Assembly (NCBI RefSeq): GCF_011762045.1
Contig: NZ_JAASQS010000006.1
Location: forward strand, 248,001 to 312,000
DNA: 64,000 bases
DNA from: Rhizomicrobium electricum
Lineage (GTDB): Bacteria > Pseudomonadota > Alphaproteobacteria > Micropepsales > Micropepsaceae
Direction of reading: 5' to 3'
The first letter of the stretch is position 1, and each line of letters opens with the position of its first letter. A program made the translations under genes and the position numbers. Shown here one piece after another: positions 39,208 to 49,167 of this stretch. The notes under the pieces were generated by a model. That model was given only the letters and a program-made list of their open reading frames with translations, was not told where the DNA came from and did no database searches.

Positions 39208-41607
39208 TTATTCGTCGCGATGATCCGGCAGCAGAACCTCTCGCACGCCCTTGTGATTGGGCTTGGAGATGACCTGCTCTTCTTCCATGCGCTCGATCAG
39301 GCGCGCCGCGCGGTTGTAGCCGATCTGCAGGCGGCGCTGGATATAGCTGGTCGTCGCCTTGCGTTCGCGCGCCACGATGTCGAGCGCCTTGTCGTAAAGA
39401 TCGTCGCCCGAGCTGCCGTTGCCTTCGCCGAACGCGCCGAACGGATTGTCGCCATCCCCTTCGGGTTCTTCGGTGACCTCCTCGAGGTATTCCGGCGTGC
39501 CTTGGGTCTTGAGAAACTTGACGATCTCTTCGACTTCGTCGTCGCTGACGAACGGGCCGTGGACGCGGCGGATGCGTCCGCCCGCCATCATGTAGAGCAT
39601 GTCGCCCTGGCCCAGCAGTTGTTCGGCGCCTTGTTCGCCGAGAATGGTGCGGCTGTCGATCTTGGACGTGACCTGGAACGAGATGCGGGTCGGGAAGTTC
39701 GCCTTGATGGTACCGGTGATGACGTCGACCGACGGGCGTTGTGTTGCCGCGATCAAGTGGATGCCGGCGGCGCGCGCCATCTGGGCGAGACGCTGCACCG
39801 CGCCTTCGATTTCCTTGCCCGACACCATCATCAGGTCGGCCATTTCGTCGACCACCACCACGATGTACGGCATCGGCTCGAGCTCGAGCACTTCGTCTTC
39901 GTAGACCGGCTTGCCGGTTTCCTTGTCGAAGCCGGTCTGTACCGTGCGCTTCAGGACTTCGCCCTTCGACTTGGCTTTCTTGACCCGTTCGTTGAAGGCT
40001 TCGACGCCGCGCACGCCGAGCTTCGACATTTTGCGGTAGCGCTCTTCCATTTCGCGCACCGCCCATTTGAGCGCGACGACGGCTTTGCGCGGATCGGTGA
40101 CGACGGCGGTCAAAAGATGGGGAATGCCGTCGTAAGCCGACAATTCCAACATCTTGGGGTCGATCATGATCAGTTTGCACTGGTCCGGCGGCAGCCGGTA
40201 GAGCAGCGACAGGATCATGGTGTTGATGGCGACCGACTTGCCCGAACCGGTGGTGCCGGCGATCAGCAAGTGAGGCATCTTGGCGAGGTCGGCCATCACC
40301 GGCTCGCCGCCGATGGTCTTGCCGAGCGCGAGAATCAGCGGCGCGCGCGCCTTTTCGAATTCGGCCGAGCCGACCATCTCGCGCAGATAGACCATCTCGC
40401 GGGTCTGGTTGGGCAGTTCGATGCCCATCACGTTGCGGCCGGGAATCACGGCGATACGGGCGGCGACCGCCGACATCGAGCGGGCCACGTCGTCGGCGAG
40501 CGCGATCACGCGCGAAGATTTGACGCCCGCGGCGGGCTCGAATTCGTAAAGCGTCACCACCGGGCCGGGTCGGACCGCTACGATGCGGCCTTTGACGCCG
40601 AAATCGGACAGCACCGATTCCAGCATGCGGGCGTTTTCTTCGAGGCTTTCGTCGGAGAACGCGGCCTCGTCGCGGGTGTGTTGCGGCTCGGTCAGCAGCG
40701 TCAGCGGCGGCAGCTCGTATTCGCCGGAATTGAACAGCGCCGGCTGTTTCGGGTTCTTGGCGACCGTGGCTTTCTTGGATTCGTCGCGTTTGATGCGGGT
40801 GACGTTCGAGGCTGTGGCCGGCTCGGGGGCGCAGTCTTCCTCGGCCTCTTCTTCGGCGTCCTCAACCTCTTCGTCGTCATCGTCGTCGGCGACGATCCGC
40901 GGCGCCCGCGGCTCGACCCGGCGCTTGGGCGCTTTGCCCTCGGGGGCCTTGAGCAGTCCGGCCACCCAGGTGACGAGCGCCAGTCCGTGGAACGCGGCGC
41001 GGCCGATGGCGCGCGGTTTAATGTCGGCGGCAATCACGGCGAGCGCCAGACCGGCGATCAACAGCACCAGCGGCAGCGCCCAGCCGATCCAGGTCTGACC
41101 CCAGCTCACGCCGAGATTGGCGGCCATCTGGACGGCGGCGATGCCGATATTGCCGCCGGCGGCGAAACTCTCGGGTCGTGGCAGGATACCGAGACCGGAG
41201 GCCAGCAGCATGGTCGCGGCCGGCCAGGCGACGACGCGGAGGAGGGCGCGGCGCAGCGGCCAGCCCATCATGGCGCGGGTGCCCCAGACGATCGGCGGCA
41301 CCAGGAAGGCGAGGGAGGCGAAGCCGAAATACTGGAGCAGGATATTGGCGGCGGTGGCGCCGAACGGGCCCAAAAGGTTGGTCGCCTCGCGGCCGGTGGC
41401 GGTGTCGGAACTCGGATCGTTGGGATTGTAGCTGATCAGCGCGACCAGAACCGCGGCCGCCCCGGCGAGCAGCAGAAGACCGGCGCCGCGAAACGCCGCC
41501 AGTCGCAACAGCTCCGCCGTCTTGCGGCGGGCTTCCGCCAAAGTCTCGGACAGCCAAGCGCCCTTACGGCGCGGCTGATAGACTCCCGAAGTTCGAGCGC
41601 CGCTCAT
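39208..41607 (-). CDS. ftsK: DNA translocase FtsK
   Basis: 799 residues. Four N-terminal membrane helices (40-190), an acidic linker (residues 240-260 rich in Asp/Glu), the motor domain with Walker A GTTGSGKS at 451-458 and Walker B YIVVVVDEMADLMM, and a C-terminal gamma winged helix (TSYIQRRLQIGYNRAARLIE) that reads KOPS sites. It pumps DNA through the division septum and activates XerCD. It overlaps the upstream aminotransferase by ATGA. Its 3' end is duplicated twice downstream. Confidence 0.96.
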   Translation of the reverse strand: MSGARTSGVYQPRRKGAWLSETLAEARRKTAELLRLAAFRGAGLLLLAGAAAVLVALISYNPNDPSSDTATGREATNLLGPFGATAANILLQYFGFASLAFLVPPIVWGTRAMMGWPLRRALLRVVAWPAATMLLASGLGILPRPESFAAGGNIGIAAVQMAANLGVSWGQTWIGWALPLVLLIAGLALAVIAADIKPRAIGRAAFHGLALVTWVAGLLKAPEGKAPKRRVEPRAPRIVADDDDDEEVEDAEEEAEEDCAPEPATASNVTRIKRDESKKATVAKNPKQPALFNSGEYELPPLTLLTEPQHTRDEAAFSDESLEENARMLESVLSDFGVKGRIVAVRPGPVVTLYEFEPAAGVKSSRVIALADDVARSMSAVAARIAVIPGRNVMGIELPNQTREMVYLREMVGSAEFEKARAPLILALGKTIGGEPVMADLAKMPHLLIAGTTGSGKSVAINTMILSLLYRLPPDQCKLIMIDPKMLELSAYDGIPHLLTAVVTDPRKAVVALKWAVREMEERYRKMSKLGVRGVEAFNERVKKAKSKGEVLKRTVQTGFDKETGKPVYEDEVLELEPMPYIVVVVDEMADLMMVSGKEIEGAVQRLAQMARAAGIHLIAATQRPSVDVITGTIKANFPTRISFQVTSKIDSRTILGEQGAEQLLGQGDMLYMMAGGRIRRVHGPFVSDDEVEEIVKFLKTQGTPEYLEEVTEEPEGDGDNPFGAFGEGNGSSGDDLYDKALDIVARERKATTSYIQRRLQIGYNRAARLIERMEEEQVISKPNHKGVREVLLPDHRDE

Positions 41608-42797
41608 GGTCCGTCTTCACTCAAAAGAGAACCGATCTTAACCAGTGCCGCATGAATGGTTGATAAATCGTTTACCAATGCAATCCGGATAAACGGAAAA
41701 CCAGGATTTGTGCGGGGTTTTTCCGGAACGATTTCCCGTCCCATATAGGCGCCGGGCAGCACTTTGATCCCGGCTTCGCGCCAGAGTTTCAGCGCCGTGG
41801 CTTCGCCGTCCCCAACCTCGAGCCAGAGGAAAAAACCGCCTTTGGGCAGGGTGAAGCCGGGCAAATGCCCCAAAATCTGGTCCGCCAGCTCGAACCGCTC
41901 GGCATACATCGCCCGGTTGCAGCGGACATGCTCCTCGTCGTTCCAGCAGGCGGCGGAGGCGGCCTGGATCGGCAGCGGCACCTGGGGGCCGGCGTAATTG
42001 CGGAAGGCCCGGAAGCGGGTCATCAGCTTGGGATCGCCGGTGACGATGCCCGAGCGCAGGCCCGGCAGGCCGGATCGTTTGGACAAAGAGTGGAAACTGA
42101 GCAGCCGGTCATACGGCGGCCGCCGCACCGACAGCGCGCCCAGCGGCGGCGTGTCGAGATAAATGTCGGCGTAGCACTCGTCGGCGAACACCGTGAACTC
42201 ATAGGCGTCGGCGAGTGCGAACACCGTTTGCCAATAGGCTTCGCCCGCCGCGGCGCCTTCCGGATTGCTCGGCGAGCAGAAATAGGCGGCCACCGTGCGG
42301 TTCAGCACCGACAAAGGCAGCGAAGCATAATCCGGCAGGAATCCGGTTTCCGCCCGTGCCGGCACATAGACCGGTTCGGCACCGGCCGCATAAATCGCCG
42401 CTGCGTAACACTGGTAGAACGGGTTCGGCAGAAGGATCACCGGCCGGCCGCCGCCTTTCGAGTCGGGCGTGACGATCTTCGGCGCCAGGAACAGGCCTTC
42501 GCGGGTACCGTTGAGCGGCAGCACCTGGGTGTCGGGATTGATCTCGGCGCCGAAGCGGCGCTTCAGCCATCCGGCCGCCGCCGCGCGCCATTCCGGGGTG
42601 CCGTCGATCGGCGGGTATTGGCCGAACTCGTGGGCGTGCGAGGCGATCGTCTCGCGCACGAAGGCGGGAACTTCGCCGCGCGGATCGCCGACCGCCAGAC
42701 TGATGGGCGTGTCGCCGGGCGGTACGCCTTCGAACAGGAGGGCGAGTTTGGCGAAGGATCCTTGCGGAAGATCGGCGAGGCGGCCTGGGAAGATCAC
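41604..42797 (-). CDS. Succinyldiaminopimelate aminotransferase-like (DapC-type) enzyme
   Basis: 397 residues, fold-type I PLP aminotransferase. It starts FPGRLADLPQGSFAKLALLF and includes SLAVGDPRGEVPAFV, LPNPFYQCYAAAIYAAGAEP, ADECYADIYLD and the Schiff-base Lys in SFHSLSKRSGLPGLRSG. This subgroup upstream of ftsK in alphaproteobacteria is usually annotated as DapC for lysine and peptidoglycan precursor synthesis, in keeping with asd and lysA here. Substrate is inferred. Confidence 0.8.
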   Translation of the reverse strand: MIFPGRLADLPQGSFAKLALLFEGVPPGDTPISLAVGDPRGEVPAFVRETIASHAHEFGQYPPIDGTPEWRAAAAGWLKRRFGAEINPDTQVLPLNGTREGLFLAPKIVTPDSKGGGRPVILLPNPFYQCYAAAIYAAGAEPVYVPARAETGFLPDYASLPLSVLNRTVAAYFCSPSNPEGAAAGEAYWQTVFALADAYEFTVFADECYADIYLDTPPLGALSVRRPPYDRLLSFHSLSKRSGLPGLRSGIVTGDPKLMTRFRAFRNYAGPQVPLPIQAASAACWNDEEHVRCNRAMYAERFELADQILGHLPGFTLPKGGFFLWLEVGDGEATALKLWREAGIKVLPGAYMGREIVPEKPRTNPGFPFIRIALVNDLSTIHAALVKIGSLLSEDGP

Positions 42798-42962
42798 GGC
42801 GGATTTCTCTCTGAACGGGAACTGCGATTCGTCAAGAGCTTATACGCAAGTTTAGCGGTGCCCTTCACGTTTCTCTAACCATGCCGGGGTTACGACGACA
42901 ACTGTGCGCGGAGTCTGCCGCGGAAGCTGCCGTTGCCGGTCTGTGCGTTGTCAGAAGGTCAT

Positions 42963-44093
42963 ATGAGCAATTCGCTTTCCCGAGCCGTTATCGGTCCCGC
43001 CGAACAGCTCTTTCGAGCCGTCATCAAGAACGCGTTGGCCAGCGCAGAGCCGCCCAAGCCGATTATCCCGCACGAACCGCGCTACGAACGCGTGTTGCCG
43101 CCGTTATTGGGCGAGATGGGCGGCGAAATCAGGCTGCATATCGCCCGCGTCGAGCCGTGGCTGCGCAACGGCTGGAAAGTGATGTCGCGCCACGCCGCCT
43201 TCTATCCCAAAGGCACGGCGATTTACGATCCGGAATTCTTCGCTGCCGTGGATGCCATCCTGAATGCCTACGGCGTGGTCGGTTCGCGCGGCGGCTTCAT
43301 CGTCACTCCCGCCGATGCCTATCCCCCGCAGCTGCAGGCTCAGTTCAACGGCGCCACCGGCCAGATTCTTCTCACTCTCGAGGACGCCAGCAAGGCGACC
43401 CGTCAAGCCTTGGCCGAGATCGAGCTGCGCAAACTGTTTCTCGCCTGGTTCTGCACCGACGATCGCCGCATCAACGATTACGATCATTCCGTGCTGTCGT
43501 TTGCCAGCACCGGCTGGGGCACCTGGGAATACCGTTCGACCGCGGCGCTGCGGCCCAGTTTCAAGCCGCCGGCGTTCGAAGAGCCGCCCGAACCGGTGCC
43601 GCCGCATGTCGGCGTGCAGATGCGCTATTTGACTCACGTGAAGCCGCAGCCGCGCAACAGCGATCCGGACTGGATGCTGTCGACGGCAAAAGCGATCGCC
43701 GAGCATCTCGGGGTGGACTTGATGGTCTACGGCCATCCCAAGGGCTGCGTCATTCCCGGAGGCTACAAGACGAGCTGGGATCCGGCGCGGCCGGAGGGCC
43801 AGAAGGAACGCGAACTCGGCTATCTCAAATCGTGCCGCCTGATGCTGGCGCCCGATTCCGGCTGGGCCGACCTGATGGCCTGGCTGCAGGTGCCGACCTT
43901 GCTCGAAATGGCCTATACGCCCGGCGACTTCGAATGCCTGCGCGACAATTTCCAGCCCCGTCTCGATGTCGTCGACCGCAACCGGCCGATCGGCGAGCAG
44001 GTGGATGCATTGCTCAACGCACCGGGGCCGGTGCTGTTTTCGGCCAAGTCATCCTATTTCGTCGACAAAGAATCCTATCCGTGGGAGCCCTGA
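42963..44093 (+). CDS. Putative glycosyltransferase-like protein
   Basis: 376 residues from ATG 42963 (AGAAGG upstream). No signal peptide or membrane helix. The C-terminal half (HVGVQMRYLTHVKPQPRNSD, DLMVYGHPKGCVIPG, and SCRLMLAPDSGWADLMAWLQ followed by VPTLLE) resembles the donor-binding half of GT-B glycosyltransferases, where a DSG/S loop binds the nucleotide. Two bases separate it from the nucleotidyltransferase-kinase gene, so it belongs to that operon. I am not sure of the family. Confidence 0.45.
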   Translation: MSNSLSRAVIGPAEQLFRAVIKNALASAEPPKPIIPHEPRYERVLPPLLGEMGGEIRLHIARVEPWLRNGWKVMSRHAAFYPKGTAIYDPEFFAAVDAILNAYGVVGSRGGFIVTPADAYPPQLQAQFNGATGQILLTLEDASKATRQALAEIELRKLFLAWFCTDDRRINDYDHSVLSFASTGWGTWEYRSTAALRPSFKPPAFEEPPEPVPPHVGVQMRYLTHVKPQPRNSDPDWMLSTAKAIAEHLGVDLMVYGHPKGCVIPGGYKTSWDPARPEGQKERELGYLKSCRLMLAPDSGWADLMAWLQVPTLLEMAYTPGDFECLRDNFQPRLDVVDRNRPIGEQVDALLNAPGPVLFSAKSSYFVDKESYPWEP

Positions 44094-44095
44094 CC

Positions 44096-45643
44096 ATGAA
44101 CGCCGTCCCGCATCATGCGGCCAAGCCGCTTCCCGCCATTCCGACCTATATCGTACAGGCCGGCGGCCAGGGCACCAGGATGGAGCATTACACCTGGAAC
44201 AAGCCGAAGTGCCTCGTTCCGATCGACGGCAAGCCGCTGCTCTATCATCTGTTCAGCGCCGCGCCGGATGCGCACTTCATCGTCATCGGCGATTACCTGT
44301 TCGACGTGCTCAAGGCCTATATCGCGGCGTTTCCGCCGGAAGCGCGCGTCACGCTGGTGAAAGCCGACGGCAAAGGCACCTGCTCCGGCATGGCGGCCGC
44401 GGTCAAGCAGATCGAATACACCCAAAGCCCGGTCGGCATCATCTGGAGCGATCTCTATTTCGCGCACCTGCCGAAGTTCGCCGACTACAAAAAGCCGGTG
44501 ATCGGCATGTCGGGCACCTTCCCGTGCCGCTGGTCGGACGATCCGGTCCGCGGTCTGGTCGAAGAAATCAGTTTCGACCGGGGCGTCTGCGGCTATTTCA
44601 TGTTCCCCAATGCCAGTTTCCTCAACGCCGTGCCGCATGACGGCGAGTTCGTGAAATGGCTGCAAGGCACCTTGCGCGAATACGACACCCAGGTGATCGA
44701 GACCTGCAAGGAAATCGGCAACAGCGCGATGGCACTGCGCCAGTGGGAGCATCGCGGTTACGCCCGCTTCTTCAACGACGTCACCATTCTGGCCGACCGG
44801 GTGGAAAAGCGCGCCCGCGTGCCGGCGCTGGCCTCGCGCATCGAACAGGAAGCAGACTGGTACGAGGAAGTCACCAAGCGCGGTTTCAAGGCCGTGCCGA
44901 AACTCTTGGGCCGCAATCCGCTGACGCTGGAGCGCATCCACGGCAAGCCGCCGTGCGAGATCAACCTCAAGCCGCGCGAGAAATACGCGCTGCTCGAGCG
45001 TCTGTTTGCCACCATGAGCGACCTGCACAATCTCGCGGTGGCGCCCGCCAATGCCGAGGATTGCAAAGACATCTATCTCACCAAGACGGTGCAGCGCGTC
45101 GCCAAGATGCTGTCGCTGGTGCCGAACCGCGAGTCGCCGTTCTTCACCATCAACGGCCGGCGCTGCCGCAATCCGTTCGCCGACGGCGACGGGCTGGCGG
45201 AGATCGTGGGCGAAGTGCCGTGCGACGAGTTCCGCATCATCCACGGCGATCCCCATTTCTCCAACATGCTGGTGACGCCCGCCGGCGATCCCTATCTGAT
45301 CGATCCGCGCGCGATGTTCGGCAAGACCAAGTGTTACGGCGATGCCGATTACGACTGGGCCAAGCTCTATTACTCGGCGGTCGGCGATTTCGACGCTTTC
45401 AACAAGCGGCGCTTCCGTTTGGTGGTGTGGGATACGACGGTGTCGCTCGACATCGATTCCGCCGGCTTCTCCTTCACCAAGTCGATGTTCCAGAACTTCC
45501 TCGGCGAGCCGCGGTTCAAGAAGATCGAACTCCTGCACGCCTTGATCTGGATGTCGTTCGCCGGCTGGGTCGACGACGACGTCGATTCGATGATCGCGGC
45601 CTTCTTCAACGGCCTCTATTGGCTGGAGGAATGGGCGCAATGA
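44096..45643 (+). CDS. Fused nucleotidyltransferase-phosphotransferase
   Basis: 515 residues. Residues ~15-240 are a sugar-nucleotide/CTP-type transferase: TYIVQAGGQGTRMEHYTWNK then PKCLVPIDGKPLLYHL (GGxGTR and PK signature). Residues ~270-500 are an APH/choline-kinase fold with FRIIHGDPHFSNMLVTPAGD and PYLIDPRAMFGKTK (HxDxxxxN and the metal-binding IDPR). One chain could therefore phosphorylate a small head group and activate it as an NDP derivative, in the manner of LicA plus LicC. Substrate unknown. ATGA overlap with the next gene. Confidence 0.75.
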   Translation: MNAVPHHAAKPLPAIPTYIVQAGGQGTRMEHYTWNKPKCLVPIDGKPLLYHLFSAAPDAHFIVIGDYLFDVLKAYIAAFPPEARVTLVKADGKGTCSGMAAAVKQIEYTQSPVGIIWSDLYFAHLPKFADYKKPVIGMSGTFPCRWSDDPVRGLVEEISFDRGVCGYFMFPNASFLNAVPHDGEFVKWLQGTLREYDTQVIETCKEIGNSAMALRQWEHRGYARFFNDVTILADRVEKRARVPALASRIEQEADWYEEVTKRGFKAVPKLLGRNPLTLERIHGKPPCEINLKPREKYALLERLFATMSDLHNLAVAPANAEDCKDIYLTKTVQRVAKMLSLVPNRESPFFTINGRRCRNPFADGDGLAEIVGEVPCDEFRIIHGDPHFSNMLVTPAGDPYLIDPRAMFGKTKCYGDADYDWAKLYYSAVGDFDAFNKRRFRLVVWDTTVSLDIDSAGFSFTKSMFQNFLGEPRFKKIELLHALIWMSFAGWVDDDVDSMIAAFFNGLYWLEEWAQ

Positions 45644-46008
45644 TCAGGGTTTCGACCCTGCCCAAGACCTGGATCTTCGATCTCGACGGCTGTCTGGTCG
45701 CCCATTGCGGCCATCTCGGCGAGGGCGACCGGCTCTTGCCGGGCGTACGCGAATGGATGGCGCAGATTCCCGAACACGACTGCATCGTGCTGTTGTCGGC
45801 GCGCGAGGAATGCTATCGCGACTCCTCGCTCGCGTTTCTCAAACGGGAAGGCATCCGCATCGATCATGCCGTGTTCGGTCTGCCGGTGGGCGAGCGCATC
45901 CTGTTCAACGATCGCAAGCCGAGAGGCCTCGATACCGCGTTCGCGGTCAATCTGCCGCGGGATGCCGGCCCTTCCGAGGTCGCCGTCGAATGCGATCCGG
46001 CCCTTTGA
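45640..46008 (+). CDS. Short HAD-superfamily phosphatase
   Basis: 122 residues. HAD motif I WIFDLDGCLV, motif II in IVLLSAREE, and motif III/IV-like ILFNDRKPRG. It lacks a cap domain and ends soon after motif IV, like the small HAD enzymes of capsule loci. Coupled by ATGA to the nucleotidyltransferase-kinase gene, so it probably dephosphorylates an intermediate of the same pathway (inference). Confidence 0.7.
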   Translation: MIRVSTLPKTWIFDLDGCLVAHCGHLGEGDRLLPGVREWMAQIPEHDCIVLLSAREECYRDSSLAFLKREGIRIDHAVFGLPVGERILFNDRKPRGLDTAFAVNLPRDAGPSEVAVECDPAL

Positions 46009-46096
46009 GCCGTCGCTGACGGATATTTAAGCTCCCGGCGAGCGGGCGTTCATTCGCCTCATGGTAGAGTGTTCCCTCAAGCAATGCGGAGGGAGC

Positions 46097-47071
46097 ATGA
46101 GGCGGTATTTGCTGGCGTCGGCGGCATTCGTTTTTCTTTCATGGACGGCAGCCGAAGCGGTGTCCGAACCGCCGGCCGCGAACGCACCTCCGGTCACCGA
46201 TTGGGTGCCGGACGAGACCGTGGTGGTTTCGGCGCAAGGCGCCGGTCCCGCCTTCTGGCACATCAAGAAAGGCGACGCGGAAATCTGGGTCCTCGGCACC
46301 GTCACGCCGCTGCCGAAAGGGATGTCGTGGAACAGCGCCCATCTCGGCGACATCGTCAAAGGGGCACGCGCGGTGCTGACGCCGCCGACGGCTTCGTCCG
46401 GTCTGTTCGAGACGAGCTGGTTCCTGCTCACCCATCGCGGGCTGCTGTCGATGCCCGACGACAAGAAGCTCGACGACACGCTGCCTGCCGATCTACGCGC
46501 GCGGCTGGCGGCACAGCGCACGGCCTTGAAACTGAAGGCCGACGAATACGACGACGATCCGCCGATCCTGGCGGCGATGAAACTGCAAGGCGCGTTCAAC
46601 AAAGTGCATCAGCTCGACAGCGACGAGCCCTTAGAAACGGTCACGCGCCTGGCCAAGGAAAACCATGTGCCGGTGCGCGCCATCGGCGAATACGGCGCGC
46701 TCGGCTTGGTCAAGGAGGGATTGCGGCTGCCGCAAGAAAGCCAGCGCGTCTGTCTCGAGGAATCGGTGGCCTATGCCGAAGCCCGCAGCGTGCACAACGT
46801 GCCGCTGGCGAGCGCCTGGGCCGCGGGCAATCTCAAGGAGATCAAGGCGCACTACGTGCCGGGTGCATTCGAGAAATGCATCAAGCAGATGGCGAGCTTC
46901 GGCAAGCTCACCGACCGCGCCGTTGCCGATTATCTCAAGGCGATCCACGAAGCCCTGGCGCAGCCGGGCAAAGTGGTGATGCTGACCGACATCGGCTCGC
47001 TCTTGCGCACCACCGGCGTCGCCGAGGCGCTGCACAAGGAAGGCATCGTCATCGAAGGCCCGGCGGAGTAG
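46097..47071 (+). CDS. TraB/GumN-family exported protein, degenerate
   Basis: 324 residues from ATG 46097, with GGAGGGAG just upstream. Signal peptide MRRYLLASAAFVFLSWTAAE. The family entry block is present as FWHIKKGDAEIWVLGTVTPL, but the usual GT(V/I)H has Thr instead of His. Near the C-terminus VMLTDIGSLLRTTGVAEAL lacks the family GxGHL motif. The fold is probably kept while metal-dependent activity is doubtful. Two 54-bp repeat units follow directly. Confidence 0.7.
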   Translation: MRRYLLASAAFVFLSWTAAEAVSEPPAANAPPVTDWVPDETVVVSAQGAGPAFWHIKKGDAEIWVLGTVTPLPKGMSWNSAHLGDIVKGARAVLTPPTASSGLFETSWFLLTHRGLLSMPDDKKLDDTLPADLRARLAAQRTALKLKADEYDDDPPILAAMKLQGAFNKVHQLDSDEPLETVTRLAKENHVPVRAIGEYGALGLVKEGLRLPQESQRVCLEESVAYAEARSVHNVPLASAWAAGNLKEIKAHYVPGAFEKCIKQMASFGKLTDRAVADYLKAIHEALAQPGKVVMLTDIGSLLRTTGVAEALHKEGIVIEGPAE

Positions 47072-47185
47072 GAGCGCCGGCCAGCAAAAGTGCGCAGCGG
47101 TTTTGCGTCCGGCCGCGCGACCAATAAACCCGGAGCGCCGGCCAGCGAAAGTGTGAAGCGGTTTCGCGTCCGGCCGCGCGACAAA
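47072..47185 (+). repeat. REP-like repeats, copies 2 and 3 in tandem
   Basis: Two 54-bp units at 47071-47124 and 47132-47185, about 5 mismatches apart, period 61. Each holds AAAGTG, then AGCGGTTT and GCGTCCGGCCGCGCGAC, the same frame as the 50.4-kb copy (AAAGTGGGAACCGGTTTTCC). The first begins on the last base of the TraB-family stop codon. Confidence 0.75.
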
Positions 47186-47214
47186 CAAAAAGGGCGCCCC
47201 CGAAGGAGCGCCCC
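47186..47214 (-). terminator. Intrinsic terminator of amtB
   Basis: Stem 47192-47200 with 47205-47214 (GGGCGCTCC-TTCG-GGGGCGCCC on the minus strand), followed by TTTTTGTTTG. It lies 24 bases past the amtB stop. A strong rho-independent terminator. Confidence 0.85.
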
Positions 47215-47237
47215 AGTTCTCTCTGGAGGAGAAGGTA

Positions 47238-48554
47238 TCAGCCGTGGACCGTTTCGCCGTGGAGGTTGATGTCGAGACCTTCGACTTCCACTTCCGGCGA
47301 CACGCGCAGGCCGATCACGAGATCGATCAGCTTCAGGATGATGAAGGTGACGATGCCCGAGTAGAGGAACACCGCCAGGATATCGAGACCCTGGATACCG
47401 AGCTGGGCGACGTTGCCGTCGTAGAGCCAGCCCTTGCCGAGCGAGTTGATCGCGTTCTTGGCGAACACGCCGGTCAGGATGGCACCCAGCGCACCGCCGA
47501 CGCCATGCACGCCCCACGCGTCCAGCGCATCGTCGTAGCCGATCCACTTCTTCACCCACACCGACGAGGTGTAGCAGACGACACCGGCGATCAGGCCGAT
47601 GAAGAAGGCGCCGGTGGCATCGACGAAACCGGAGGCCGGGGTGATGGCGACGAGGCCGGCGACTGCGCCCGAGATAAGGCCGAGGACCGACGGCTTCTTG
47701 GCGATCAGCCATTCGACGAACGACCAGGAAAGCGCCGCGCTGGCGGTCGCGATCTGGGTGGCGGCCGCGGCCATGCCGGCGTTGACGTTCGAGGTCACCG
47801 CCGAACCGGCGTTGAAACCGAACCAGCCGACCCACAGCAGCGAGGCGCCGATGACCGACAGCACGAGATTGTGCGGCGCCATGTTCTCGGTGCCGTAGCC
47901 CTTGCGCTTGCCGAGCACGAGACAGGTGACGAGTGCCGCGGTACCGGCGTTCAGATGCACCACCGAACCGCCGGCATAGTCGAGCGCGCCTTTGACGCCG
48001 AGCCAGCCGCCGCCCCAGACCCAGTGCGCCACCGGGCTATAGACGAACAGCAGCCACAGACCCATGAACCACAGGAAGGCGGAATACTTCATGCGGTCGG
48101 CCAGCGCGCCGGCGATCAGCGCGGGCGTGATGATGGCGAAGGTCATCTGGAAGAACATGTAGACCGATTCCGGAATCGTCCCGGCCAGGGCGTTCTGCGA
48201 ATTCAGCGTCATGCCCTTGAGGAACAGATTGTCGAAGCCGCCGATCACCTGGTTGAGGTTGGCGTCCGGATTGGTCGTGAAGGCGATGGAATAGCCGATG
48301 ATGTACCACAACACCGTGACGAGGCAGGTGGCGCCGAAGCTTTGCGCCATGGTCGCCAGGACGTTCTTGCGCCGGACCATGCCGCCGTAGAACAGGGCGA
48401 GACCCGGAATCGTCATCAACAGAACCAGCGCACTCGAGGTGAGCATCCAGGCGGTGTCGCCGGTGTCGATCTTCGGTCCCGCGGCGAACGCGGCGCCCGA
48501 CATGGCAACCAGGGCTGCCAGTCCCGCAAGCGCACCATGCGCCAGCTTCTTCAT
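47238..48554 (-). CDS. amtB: Ammonium transporter AmtB
   Basis: 438 residues from ATG 48554 (AAAGGA upstream). A signal peptide (ending AAFAAGP) then 11 membrane helices. Amt signatures: LALFYGGMVRRKNVLATMAQ, FLWFMGLWLLFVYSPVAHWV, LDYAGGSVVHLNAGTAAL and DAWGVHGVGGALGAILTGVF; the twin pore His are in VVHLN and WGVHGVGG. It moves ammonium into the cell and is blocked by GlnK, encoded just upstream. Confidence 0.96.
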   Translation of the reverse strand: MKKLAHGALAGLAALVAMSGAAFAAGPKIDTGDTAWMLTSSALVLLMTIPGLALFYGGMVRRKNVLATMAQSFGATCLVTVLWYIIGYSIAFTTNPDANLNQVIGGFDNLFLKGMTLNSQNALAGTIPESVYMFFQMTFAIITPALIAGALADRMKYSAFLWFMGLWLLFVYSPVAHWVWGGGWLGVKGALDYAGGSVVHLNAGTAALVTCLVLGKRKGYGTENMAPHNLVLSVIGASLLWVGWFGFNAGSAVTSNVNAGMAAAATQIATASAALSWSFVEWLIAKKPSVLGLISGAVAGLVAITPASGFVDATGAFFIGLIAGVVCYTSSVWVKKWIGYDDALDAWGVHGVGGALGAILTGVFAKNAINSLGKGWLYDGNVAQLGIQGLDILAVFLYSGIVTFIILKLIDLVIGLRVSPEVEVEGLDINLHGETVHG

Positions 48555-48613
48555 GTTCGATCCTTTCATAACTATCGTCCCCTAATTGGATCCCAAGGAT
48601 GTGCGACCCGCCC

Positions 48614-48955
<342 letters not shown>

Positions 48956-48986
48956 TCAGTCCCGCTGTTAGCCTCGTTCTCCTTTC

Positions 48987-49002
48987 ATCAAGAACTGTGC
49001 CG
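48987..49002 (-). promoter_or_regulatory. Possible sigma-54 promoter of glnK-amtB
   Basis: On the minus strand CGGCACAGTTCTTGAT resembles TGGCAC-N5-TTGCA: the GG of the -24 element is right, but the -12 element has GA for GC. It ends 34 bases upstream of the glnK ATG, and nitrogen-regulated glnK-amtB operons commonly use sigma-54. Suggestive only. Confidence 0.35.
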
Positions 49003-49167
49003 CGTGGGTGCGCAGAGCTAAGTCGCTGAATATGAATGATAAAATTCTTCGCGACAGGAAGTTGCCGCGGGATTTCGGGCGGTATATGCCTATTTTGTGA
49101 CCTGCGACAAGATGCTGCCTAATAATTAGGCATTGACGGGCCATGCGGCGGCGTGAGATGCGAAGAC

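Noticed and set aside
39220..41655. 811-codon open frame antisense to ftsK
   Set aside because: Arg/His/Gly-rich shadow translation with no family signature.
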